33,792 nt of DNA from an uncultured Prevotella sp. (GTDB lineage: Bacteria; Bacteroidota; Bacteroidia; Bacteroidales; Bacteroidaceae): the NCBI GenBank assembly GCA_934217675.1, contig CAKQCV010000024.1, positions 1 through 33,792 of the forward strand, in the 5' to 3' direction. Of the stretch, positions 1 through 8,084 are shown one piece after another. How positions within the stretch are numbered: position 1 is the stretch's first letter; the number at the start of each line of letters is the position of its first letter. The position numbers and the translations under genes are program-made. Below the pieces are notes generated by a model. That model saw nothing but the letters and a program-made list of their open reading frames with translations, was not told where the DNA came from and made no database searches.

Positions 1-67
1 TAACAACCCACTCTTTGTTTACTGTTTCCTTGTTTGCGGAAATAGTCTTGTAACTTAAAGTGTTCAT
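1..67 (-). CDS. rplM: Ribosomal protein L13, N-terminal fragment (cut by window edge)
   Basis: Reading leftwards from the ATG at 67-65 gives MNTLSYKTISANKETVNKEW followed by VV, then the window ends. This opening is what I recall for L13 of Bacteroidetes, an early-assembling protein of the large ribosomal subunit. Only 22 codons are present, so the identification rests on the N-terminus and on the strong promoter and long leader expected for a ribosomal protein gene. In most bacteria rpsI (S9) follows rplM, which would lie outside the window. Confidence 0.88.
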   Translation of the reverse strand, partial: MNTLSYKTISANKETVNKEWVV

Positions 68-314
68 TCTGATGTTTAAATTTTACTACTAAAAAACGTT
101 TTTTTATTACTTTCTTTACGACTGTTTAATTTTGTCTGAATTAGTAAGGAGCTTAAGGGAGTCTAAAGCCCTTTTTCTCACCTATTATATAATTCTAATC
201 CGATTCCGTCAAATAGTCGTTTGAACGTTGATTCTCTAACCATCATGCTCGGCCAAAAGCATAACTATTAACACAACATTCGAGGGGTTCTAAGTCTTTC
301 CCCATTGTAAATCG
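68..314 (-). promoter_or_regulatory. Long structured 5' leader of rplM
   Basis: The promoter at 320-327 implies a leader of about 245 nt before the rplM start codon. It contains no convincing gene. Visible pairing includes a 9-bp inverted repeat joining the 5' end to the middle (310-318 with 197-205), a GGGG/CCCC stem (300-303 with 284-287), a small ATGCT/AGCAT hairpin (245-249 with 258-262) and the self-complementary AAAAAACGTTTTTT near the gene. Autoregulatory leaders before rplM-rpsI are known in other phyla, so a similar role is plausible but inferred. The exact transcription start decides whether the closing stem fully forms. Confidence 0.55.
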
Positions 315-319
315 GATTG

Positions 320-327
320 CAAAGGTA
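320..327 (-). promoter_or_regulatory. -7 element of the rplM promoter
   Basis: On the minus strand this reads TACCTTTG followed by CA, a perfect match to the Bacteroidetes TAnnTTTG element. The expected start of transcription is about 312-315. A clear -33 TTTG is not visible; the corresponding position (about 346-350) reads TTTAT on the minus strand. Confidence 0.75.
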
Positions 328-410
328 TGAATTTTCTTACATATTATAAAGCTATAACACTCTAAACTATATTGTTTTATGAATATTTAACTGTTTTGCT
401 ATTTTAAGCA

Positions 411-2675
411 TCACCAATCGTTTCTGAAGCCGTATCCGTTTGTTAGTTTGCCGTTCGAATTCTTCAGTGTCGTGCCGTGCATGAAGAGCATGTATACTGG
501 TGGTAGTGATGGGTTGTAGCCATTGTAAATAAGGTCGTTGTATTGCAGTTCCATCCCTTTGTAATTAATGTTCACATCCGTTTCGCCGGCAATTATACAT
601 CCCCAGTCAATTCTTATGTATCCATCGGCTTCAAGTTCTCTTGCTTCTTTGCTATTGGGGGCAATATATGTGAAAAGTCCTTTTATTGCAAGATTGGTTA
701 ACTTTCCTGCTGAGAGTGCTTCTTTTTCGCTATCGCCATTGTTATTGGCTACATTTGTCCAATTGTTGTTTTGTCCTCGCCATCCGGGATACAGCACAGG
801 GTCATCTTCCATATCTTCCGGGCATTGGGTGGTCAGTCTGTATCCGTATATAGCATCAGCATCAACGAGTTTCACCCATATAAAGTTTGATATTTCATTT
901 CCGTTGTCAAAGCGGTGATATCCTTTGGAACGTAAGTCGTCTATCATCTTCTTGCATTCGGTATGAAACTTTGGAACATCAGTGGCAAGCTTATTCGTTC
1001 TTATAAGATCCCATTTTCTGCTTCCTTCTCCTCCAAACTCATATTTTCTTTCTTCAATGATGGCATCGAGCAACGAGCCACATTTTGCTATTTGCTTGTC
1101 TGTTTTCGCTTTTGTGGCAGAGCCGAAAGCTCTATTTCGTATTTCGTCAAGTAGCTGCCGTGCTTCACCGTCTTTTCCAAGTGCTGCTTTCACTTCGGCT
1201 TGCATAAGTATTATGTCAGAATATCTCATGTAGGCTCCATTTATTCCAGACATTCTTTGTTTCTTTGTATATGGTTTTTCCATGCGGTTGTCGTCAAATT
1301 TGTTCAATGCAATTCCTCCGTTTAGCATTGAACCTTTCATAAACGAGAGTATTGCTTCAGCTCCATGCCCGTCGGAACCGGTTACGGTGCATGTTACGTC
1401 ACGCCGCATGTCGTCAGGGTCAAAATCATTATAGTAGTATAAAGGGTGCATTCTTGCCTGTCCGTATGCTTTGCATGGATAGAAATCGCTTTGTCCGCCG
1501 TTTGATGGTCTACCGAAAGAATAAGCTCTTGGTCCTTCAGTCCCTTGTGTTTCAGGTATTTCATAAACGCTTTCGTTACTTATTTGCAAGTCGTTCATCT
1601 GTTGGAACACATATTGGTACGGATTTCCGAAATTTGATTCTCTGCGTGAGTTTTTGTTACTGTATGCAAGGTCTGTAGTTGTTGTCCTTGGGTCATTTGT
1701 CTGCAATATTATGTCACCATGGTTTTTGATGGCATCAGCAAGATATTGTTCTGCCAAAGTGTAGTATTTTTGCCAGTCGGTTCTTCTGCCGTAAAAACAG
1801 TTGCTTACCTGTCCGTCACCATTGTTCCCGGCTTGTGATACTTTGTTGAAGTTTATAACTTTTCCGTCAAGTCCTTTATAGAAATCAACGCCCAGATCAG
1901 TTCTCCTTGTCTGATAACCAGCCTCCCATAAACAGATTCTTGCCAGCAATCCCTCTGCATACGTTCTTGTCATATACGTTTTGTCGATATCTGCAGATTC
2001 CCCTGATCTGTACATAAGCGGTATTACCTTTTTAAGGTCTTTAAGTATAAAATCGGCAATTTCATCGCGTGGTGCGAGTCTTTCAGCTTCGACACCGGCA
2101 ACAGTCTGTAGGGGAACATCTCCATATTGTCGCATTAGTTCATAGTAGCATGATGCTCTCAAGGTTATTGCCTCTCCATATATTTCACTTAGAGTCGTAG
2201 GCTTTGCAGCTTCAACAACCTCTTTGTATCTTTCAGAGTTTTCAAATTTGTTGATGAGTGTATTTGCCATTCCTATAACAGTGTATAGTCCTGTCCATGC
2301 CTCTATCATCATGCCGTTTTCGTATAATCCGTATGTTCCAGGTCCGTATTGCGACATGTTTCCGTTTGTGTATCCGTAGAAGTATGACGGTATCCACCTC
2401 CAAGGTTGTGCACTGTATGATTCTGCCTGTGTTTCAATGTCGGAACTTGAAATGACATAATGGTAGAAGCTTCCGCCTCCAAATGCTACTCCACATGCTC
2501 TCCAACTTTCGTATGCGTTCATAAGAGCAGCCCTTGCTGTTGTCGGGTCTGAAAAAACGAAATCGTTGTCTACTTCCGAATCGGATGTTTGATTCAGAAA
2601 ATCCCCACAAGCAGATATAAGTGCTACAAATGTTATATACAGTATTATATTTTTAATGTTATAGATAATCTTCAT
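411..2675 (-). CDS. SusD/RagB-type outer-membrane nutrient-binding lipoprotein
   Basis: This 754-residue protein has a lipoprotein signal peptide with lipobox LISAC, so Cys23 would be lipidated. After it comes the helical, tetratricopeptide-like SusD fold with the RagB/SusD style C-terminal segment (MRYSDIILMQAEVKAALG, then EIRNRAFG and IIEERKYEFGGEGSRKWDLI). Proteins of this family sit on the cell surface as a lid over a SusC-type barrel and bind the nutrient before import. It lies 14 bp downstream of the SusC gene and is surely co-transcribed with it. It is at the long end of the family. No glycoside hydrolase or other degradative gene is linked within the window, so the substrate cannot be inferred. 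Confidence 0.93.
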   Translation of the reverse strand: MKIIYNIKNIILYITFVALISACGDFLNQTSDSEVDNDFVFSDPTTARAALMNAYESWRACGVAFGGGSFYHYVISSSDIETQAESYSAQPWRWIPSYFYGYTNGNMSQYGPGTYGLYENGMMIEAWTGLYTVIGMANTLINKFENSERYKEVVEAAKPTTLSEIYGEAITLRASCYYELMRQYGDVPLQTVAGVEAERLAPRDEIADFILKDLKKVIPLMYRSGESADIDKTYMTRTYAEGLLARICLWEAGYQTRRTDLGVDFYKGLDGKVINFNKVSQAGNNGDGQVSNCFYGRRTDWQKYYTLAEQYLADAIKNHGDIILQTNDPRTTTTDLAYSNKNSRRESNFGNPYQYVFQQMNDLQISNESVYEIPETQGTEGPRAYSFGRPSNGGQSDFYPCKAYGQARMHPLYYYNDFDPDDMRRDVTCTVTGSDGHGAEAILSFMKGSMLNGGIALNKFDDNRMEKPYTKKQRMSGINGAYMRYSDIILMQAEVKAALGKDGEARQLLDEIRNRAFGSATKAKTDKQIAKCGSLLDAIIEERKYEFGGEGSRKWDLIRTNKLATDVPKFHTECKKMIDDLRSKGYHRFDNGNEISNFIWVKLVDADAIYGYRLTTQCPEDMEDDPVLYPGWRGQNNNWTNVANNNGDSEKEALSAGKLTNLAIKGLFTYIAPNSKEARELEADGYIRIDWGCIIAGETDVNINYKGMELQYNDLIYNGYNPSLPPVYMLFMHGTTLKNSNGKLTNGYGFRNDW

Positions 2676-2689
2676 AAATTTCTTTTCTT

Positions 2690-5600
2690 TTAGAAAGTCA
2701 TGTTAAGCCCTATTGTAATATTTCTTGAACGTGGATAAGCACCAAAATCAAGTCCAGGAGTTGGATATCCACTTTTTCCTGATTTGTCATTGGTGCTAAC
2801 CTCCGGGTCAAGTCCTTTATATTTCGTCATACAGAACACGTTGCTTGCAATGATATAAACCCTTGCAGAATTGATGTTTACTCTTTTTATAAGCTTTTTC
2901 GGTATTGAATACCCGATGTTTATGTTTGAGAGTTTAAGAAAAGAAGCATCCTCGATGAAATCCGAGAGAACAACATTTGCTTCATAATATGGCACAGGTC
3001 TTGTTGCATTTTTATTGAGATTGGCAAGTTCCGTTGGATCAGTCACAACAACGAGTTCTCCGTTTTTTACATCGTATAATTGGAAGCAGCTGCTCATAAA
3101 ATCTCTTTTGTTTTTCCCGATTCCATTTCCTTTTCCTCCGCTATATTCCGTCATTGCAGATGCGTTGTATATTTTACCTCCAAGTTGATATGTGAAAACA
3201 AATCTGAAGTCAACGTTCTTGTAGTTTCCGCTAAATCCAAATCCTCCGGTATTTTGAGCTGTAATTTTTCCAAGCTCCACAACGTCGGCATCATTGACGA
3301 TACCGTTTTTATCGGTGTCTTTTATCTTGAGTGCTCCAGGAAAAGCACTTTGACCATTAGGTATTTGCAGATCTGCAGGTTTGGGATAATTTGTAAATAC
3401 ACTGCTTTGGATATCCGGAATTCCTTTCTTCAGAGTGTAGACACCATTGTTGTATGTAAAGTCGTCTATTGTGTAGAAGCCATCACTTTTGTATCCCCTC
3501 ACCACTCCTATTGGAGCTCCCTCTCTAAGTATGTAGTCGTTTCCTGGCTTGATGTAGTTTTCTGCCCAATTTGAATTATATAATATTTGTTTCCCTCCAT
3601 ATAGCTTGTCTATGTTGTTGTGGTTGTAGTTATATGTAAGGTTGAAGTTAAGGTTAAATTTTTTTGAGCGTATTATATATGCATTTACAGCAAGTTCAAT
3701 ACCTTTGTTTGATGTTTGACCGATATTGTTATACTGGTAATTATATCCGGTAGACGAATCAATTTCTTGTCTCATTAACAAGTCTTTTGTTGTATTCCAA
3801 TAGAAATCGAGAGTTCCGTTTATTCTTTTTATGAATCCGAAGTCAATACCGATATTTCTTGATATTGTTGTTTCCCATTTAAGGTTTGGGCTTTCTTTCA
3901 GTCCGCTTGGTTTGTAGAACTGCACAGGATTTCCATTCCAAACACCATTTGCTGTAGTCCAAGTTTCATGCCAAAGACCAGAATTTATATTATCTGCTCC
4001 TGCCGTTCCGATAGATAGCCTTAGTTTTAGGTTTGTCAGCCAGTTTTCTGAACCATGCATAAACTTCTCCTCTGATATCCTCCAGGCAAAAGCTCCGGCA
4101 GGAAAATATCCCCATTGATGTTTGGGGGCAAATTTTGATGAACCGTCAGCACGCATGCTGGCAGTAAAAAGATATTTTCCCTGATATCCGTATCTTGCTC
4201 TTGCAAAGAATGAAGCTGTGGTCTCTGCCACACCATTTTCTGGAAGATAGAAATTTTCAGAAGGATATTTGGTAGAATTTCCCATGTTCATCATTCCAAA
4301 TACGCGTTTCCTTGTCCAGGATTTTCCTTCAGGATATCCTGCTCCGCTTATTGTCAGTAAATCGTCGCGATAATAAATTTCCTCGTTGCCAATCATTACA
4401 GAAAGTTCATGCTCGTCACCGATATTATGTGGCTGCCATCTCAAGGTTGTTACACTTCGCCATTTTTTTGATTCAGCCTTGTTCCATGTGGCATATTTGT
4501 AGCCTTTTGTGAAAGAACTGGTCATATCACCGTTCTCATAATACTTCAGATTTCTCCATCTTTTGTCAAAGCCGTATTCTGTGCGTAGTGTCACGTCTTT
4601 TATTATACTATAGTTGAAGGCAACATTTCCCCTTATGCGTTCAATAGAGTTGTTGTTATAAATGCTTTGTGTGATTTTTGCTGGATTTTGATTGGGATTG
4701 ATGTTTTTTGTTCCTGTATTGAACAATGTGTAGTCGTCAGCCCCTAACGGATTGTCGATAGGTCGATAAGTGTATGCTTCGGAGAGGAGTGAGCCGATGG
4801 TAATGTATGTCTTGTCATTGCCGTTGATTTTGATTCTTCCGTAATGCATGTCTATCTGCATGTCAATTTTAGAAGACAATCTTTGGAAAAATTTAAAGTC
4901 AAGGTTTCTGTTTTCAAAGTCAGACTCTATCTTTATTCCTTCTTCCTTATTGTAGTATGCACCAAACGAGAATTTAGTTTTTTTGTTTCCTCCGGAAATC
5001 GTTATGCTCTGGTTCCATGAAGGAGCTGTGCGCAGCATGTCGTCAGTATGGTCATGTATAGGAATATTTGCATAATCGGCATAATGGTTGCCATATTTTG
5101 CTCCTAAACCGAAATATTTGGCAATGTTGTCGGCAGAACCTCCTGTGCCGGGAGTTGCTGCATAAGCCCATACTGACTTAACGTATTCTTGTGCGCTGAT
5201 AGTTTTAAATTTTTTTGCGACCCATTTAGTTTGGTAGTATCCAGAATAGTTTATAGTTATAGGACCGCTTTCTGCTCCCTTTGTCGTTACAAGAATAACA
5301 CCATTTGCGCCTCTTGCTCCATAAATGGCTGTTGAAGATGCATCTTTGAGCACATCGATAGATTGGATCTGCTCCACAGGGATGTCGCTAATGGTTGATA
5401 CAGGAAATCCGTCGACAATATAAAGAGGTTCATTGTTTTGTGATATAGACGTGCTTCCTCTTACCACAACATGTGCATTGTTTCCAGGACGCCCATCTTG
5501 TGGTATAACTTTTACACCTGCAATTTTTCCCTGAAGAGCTTCAACTAAGTTAGATGTAGGACTTGCCAAAAGTGCATTCCTGTCTATGGATGCCACAGCT

Positions 5601-5977
5601 CCAGTAAGGTCACGCTTCTTCACTGTGCCATAGCCAATCACTACAACTTCGCTTAGTGTCTTATCAGCTTCATACAGTTTGACGTTCATATTTTTTGATG
5701 CCTTAGCCTCAAGTTTGTCATACCCAATATATGTAAATATAAGAGTCGAGCCATTCGGAACGTCAGAAATGCTGAATTCACCGTTGATATTGGTCACAGC
5801 TCTTTGTTTCGTCTCTCTGACAGATACATATACTCCAATCAGAGGGTCGTCTTTCATGTCTTTTACAACTCCATTTACAATATGTGATTGTGCTGACACG
5901 CCAGCACATGCCATTATTGCAATAAATATGCAGTATGCTTTAAGCCAAAATCTGCTAATAGCACTTTTGTTTTTCAT
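2690..5977 (-). CDS. SusC/RagA-type TonB-dependent outer-membrane transporter
   Basis: The 1095-residue product begins with a signal peptide ending near VSAQS. A carboxypeptidase-regulatory-like beta domain follows (about residues 32-105: VNGVVKDMKDDPLIGVYVSV). Next is the plug domain with the SusC hallmark SEVVVIGYGTVKKRDLTGAV and the segment SIDVLKDASSTAIYGARGAN. The rest is beta-barrel strands ending in a C-terminal phenylalanine (ITIGLNMTF). It imports large nutrients using TonB energy together with the SusD-like lipoprotein encoded just downstream. It is divergent from the hut operon, and the two share a 306-bp promoter region. There is no linked regulator or enzyme that reveals the substrate. 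Confidence 0.95.
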   Translation of the reverse strand: MKNKSAISRFWLKAYCIFIAIMACAGVSAQSHIVNGVVKDMKDDPLIGVYVSVRETKQRAVTNINGEFSISDVPNGSTLIFTYIGYDKLEAKASKNMNVKLYEADKTLSEVVVIGYGTVKKRDLTGAVASIDRNALLASPTSNLVEALQGKIAGVKVIPQDGRPGNNAHVVVRGSTSISQNNEPLYIVDGFPVSTISDIPVEQIQSIDVLKDASSTAIYGARGANGVILVTTKGAESGPITINYSGYYQTKWVAKKFKTISAQEYVKSVWAYAATPGTGGSADNIAKYFGLGAKYGNHYADYANIPIHDHTDDMLRTAPSWNQSITISGGNKKTKFSFGAYYNKEEGIKIESDFENRNLDFKFFQRLSSKIDMQIDMHYGRIKINGNDKTYITIGSLLSEAYTYRPIDNPLGADDYTLFNTGTKNINPNQNPAKITQSIYNNNSIERIRGNVAFNYSIIKDVTLRTEYGFDKRWRNLKYYENGDMTSSFTKGYKYATWNKAESKKWRSVTTLRWQPHNIGDEHELSVMIGNEEIYYRDDLLTISGAGYPEGKSWTRKRVFGMMNMGNSTKYPSENFYLPENGVAETTASFFARARYGYQGKYLFTASMRADGSSKFAPKHQWGYFPAGAFAWRISEEKFMHGSENWLTNLKLRLSIGTAGADNINSGLWHETWTTANGVWNGNPVQFYKPSGLKESPNLKWETTISRNIGIDFGFIKRINGTLDFYWNTTKDLLMRQEIDSSTGYNYQYNNIGQTSNKGIELAVNAYIIRSKKFNLNFNLTYNYNHNNIDKLYGGKQILYNSNWAENYIKPGNDYILREGAPIGVVRGYKSDGFYTIDDFTYNNGVYTLKKGIPDIQSSVFTNYPKPADLQIPNGQSAFPGALKIKDTDKNGIVNDADVVELGKITAQNTGGFGFSGNYKNVDFRFVFTYQLGGKIYNASAMTEYSGGKGNGIGKNKRDFMSSCFQLYDVKNGELVVVTDPTELANLNKNATRPVPYYEANVVLSDFIEDASFLKLSNINIGYSIPKKLIKRVNINSARVYIIASNVFCMTKYKGLDPEVSTNDKSGKSGYPTPGLDFGAYPRSRNITIGLNMTF

Positions 5978-6079
5978 AAAATATTGTTAGTAGATATGAT
6001 ATATTAATTGTGCGTTGAATTTGATGAATATTCTATGCTATTGCTTATTGAGCATATTGTATTTCACCTTGTCGTTTTG

Positions 6080-6087
6080 CAAAAGTA
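6080..6087 (-). promoter_or_regulatory. -7 element of the susC promoter
   Basis: The minus strand reads TACTTTTG, matching TAnnTTTG. Transcription would start near 6073, giving a leader of about 95 nt. The -33 position is degenerate, so this may need an activator. The rest of 5978-6283 holds only this element and the divergent hut promoter; I see no gene in it. Confidence 0.5.
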
Positions 6088-6189
6088 TTCATTTTCTTTA
6101 AGAATTAAGACATAAAACTTTACTCTTTTGTGTAATAATTGTTAAGGATAAACTTTTTTGCGGATATAAGAGATTCTCTTTCAACTTTA

Positions 6190-6222
6190 TTTGTCTAATG
6201 CAGTAAATATTTATTATATTTG
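6190..6222 (+). promoter_or_regulatory. Promoter of the hut operon
   Basis: A -33 TTTG (6190-6193) and a -7 TATATTTG (6215-6222) are separated by 21 bp, a close fit to the Bacteroidetes consensus. The inferred start is near 6228, leaving an AT-rich leader of about 55 nt before the ftcD ATG with no Shine-Dalgarno motif. Confidence 0.72.
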
Positions 6223-6283
6223 CCGATGAATAACATACACACAAAAGTATAGTCATCATAATACTAAAAAACATAATAACTGT

Positions 6284-7996
6284 ATGGCAAAGAAAAAACA
6301 GATAGTAGAGTGTGTGCCAAACTTCAGTGAAGGGCGCGACATGGGAGTTATCAGACAGATAACCGATGCAATTGAGTCTGTAGAGGGTGTTAAACTCCTT
6401 GATGTAGATCCAGGTGAGGCAACAAACCGCACAGTCGTTACATTTGTTGGAGAACCAGCTGCTGTGGCTGATGCTGCCTATAATGCTGTAGCCAAGGCTG
6501 CAGAGCTTATAGACATGCGTAAGCATCATGGTGCACACCCGAGAATTGGAGCTACTGACGTATTGCCGATAGTTCCAGTAAGTGGAATAACACTTGAAGA
6601 ATGTGCAGAAATAGCACGTAATTTAGCAAAACGTATTGCCGATGAACTTTCAGTGCCTTGCTATTGTTATGAGGCTGCAGCATTTAAAGCAGAAAGAAAA
6701 AATCTTGCTGTATGCAGAAAAGGAGAATATGAGGGCATTGCAGAGCGTATAACAGATAAAGACGAAGCACCAGATTTTGGAGCTCGTCCGTATGACGAGC
6801 AAGTGGCTCGTACAGGCTGTACTGTCGTTGGTGCACGTGATTTCTTAATTGCCGTAAACTTCAATTTGAACACTACTTCAACACGAAGAGCCAATGCCAT
6901 AGCCTTTGATGTGAGAGAAAAAGGAAGACCTGTGAGAGAGGGTAATCCTATAACAGGGAAGAAAAAACTTGATGAGAACGGAAAAGTTTTAATGAAACCT
7001 GGAACATTGAAAGGCACAAAGGCTATAGGTTGGTATATTGATGAATATGGTATAGCACAGGTGTCAATGAACATCACAAATATTAATGTGACACCATTGC
7101 ATAAGGCCTTTGATGAAGTGTGTCGTTGTGCACAAAACAGAGGGCTGCGTGTTACGGGAACAGAAATTGTTGGACTTATCCCTGAGCGTGCATTGCTTGA
7201 TGCCGGAAAATATTTCCTTGACAAGCAACACCGTTCATCAGGAATTCCGAAACAAGATATATTAAAGATTGCTATAAAATCTATGGGGCTTGAGGATTTA
7301 CGTACGTTCAAGCCAGAGGAAAAGGTTATAGAATATCTGCTTGAGGCTGATAAAAATAAGGGTAATAAACTTGTTGATTTAACGGTTAAAGGTTTTGCCG
7401 ATGAAACTGCAAGAGAAAGTCCGGCTCCTGGTGGAGGATCTGTTTCTGCATATATGGGTGCTTTAGGAGCATCCCTTGCAACAATGGTTGCAAACTTGTC
7501 GAGCCATAAGCCTGGTTGGGATGAGCAGTGGAACGAGTTCGCAATGTGGGCAGAACGCGGAATGGAATTGCAAGAAGAGCTGTTGCATCTTGTTGATGAG
7601 GATACTGAGGCTTTCAATCGTATCATGGCGGCATTTAGTATGCCAAAGAATACTGCTGAAGAGAAAGAACTGCGTTCAGAAGCAATACAGCAAGCCACAT
7701 TGTTTGCTACAGAAGTTCCCTTGGAGACGATGAAAGCTTCAGTAAAAGTTTTCGATGTGTGCCGCCAAATGGTAGAAACAGGAAATCCAAACAGTGTTTC
7801 AGATGCAGGAGTCGGTGCACTTGCTGCCCGTGCTGCTGTAATTGGTGCAGGAATGAATGTGAAGATAAATGCAGCTTCTTTGAAAAACCGAGAAAAGGCT
7901 AATGCTCTTATAGCCGAAGCGGAAGAAATAATAGCAAAGGCCAATAGAGAGGAAAAAGAGATTACGGAAAAAGTTGAGAATATAATAAAAAGGTAG
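6284..7996 (+). CDS. ftcD: Bifunctional glutamate formimidoyltransferase / formimidoyl-THF cyclodeaminase
   Basis: This 570-residue cytosolic enzyme should move the formimino group of N-formimino-L-glutamate to tetrahydrofolate and then release ammonia to give 5,10-methenyl-THF, linking histidine breakdown to one-carbon metabolism. The formiminotransferase N-terminal part starts at residue 6 (IVECVPNFSEGRD); the HHGAHPRIGA motif places a histidine at residue 82, the catalytic position I recall for mammalian FTCD. The transferase C-terminal subdomain runs to about 330. The helical cyclodeaminase domain begins near 363 and carries SPAPGGGSVSAYMGALGASL (379-398). The two activities are fused, as in animals. 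Relative to the human protein as I remember it, there is a short insertion around residues 215-245. It is the first gene of the hut operon. Confidence 0.95.
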   Translation: MAKKKQIVECVPNFSEGRDMGVIRQITDAIESVEGVKLLDVDPGEATNRTVVTFVGEPAAVADAAYNAVAKAAELIDMRKHHGAHPRIGATDVLPIVPVSGITLEECAEIARNLAKRIADELSVPCYCYEAAAFKAERKNLAVCRKGEYEGIAERITDKDEAPDFGARPYDEQVARTGCTVVGARDFLIAVNFNLNTTSTRRANAIAFDVREKGRPVREGNPITGKKKLDENGKVLMKPGTLKGTKAIGWYIDEYGIAQVSMNITNINVTPLHKAFDEVCRCAQNRGLRVTGTEIVGLIPERALLDAGKYFLDKQHRSSGIPKQDILKIAIKSMGLEDLRTFKPEEKVIEYLLEADKNKGNKLVDLTVKGFADETARESPAPGGGSVSAYMGALGASLATMVANLSSHKPGWDEQWNEFAMWAERGMELQEELLHLVDEDTEAFNRIMAAFSMPKNTAEEKELRSEAIQQATLFATEVPLETMKASVKVFDVCRQMVETGNPNSVSDAGVGALAARAAVIGAGMNVKINAASLKNREKANALIAEAEEIIAKANREEKEITEKVENIIKR

Positions 7997-8084
7997 TATA
8001 GAATTGCAAATCTTGTGATATACAATTCTTCATAGAGGTGTAGAAGCCTTATGAACACTATTAATCAGTAAATATATTGTGATT

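Noticed and set aside
1352..1678. Plus-strand open frames opposite susD and susC
   Set aside because: They are shadows of the strongly supported minus-strand genes, with no motif or promoter of their own.
6667..8058. Long minus-strand open frame of 463 codons opposite ftcD
   Set aside because: It is antisense to a clearly identified enzyme, has Ser/Phe-rich shadow composition and no recognisable motif.
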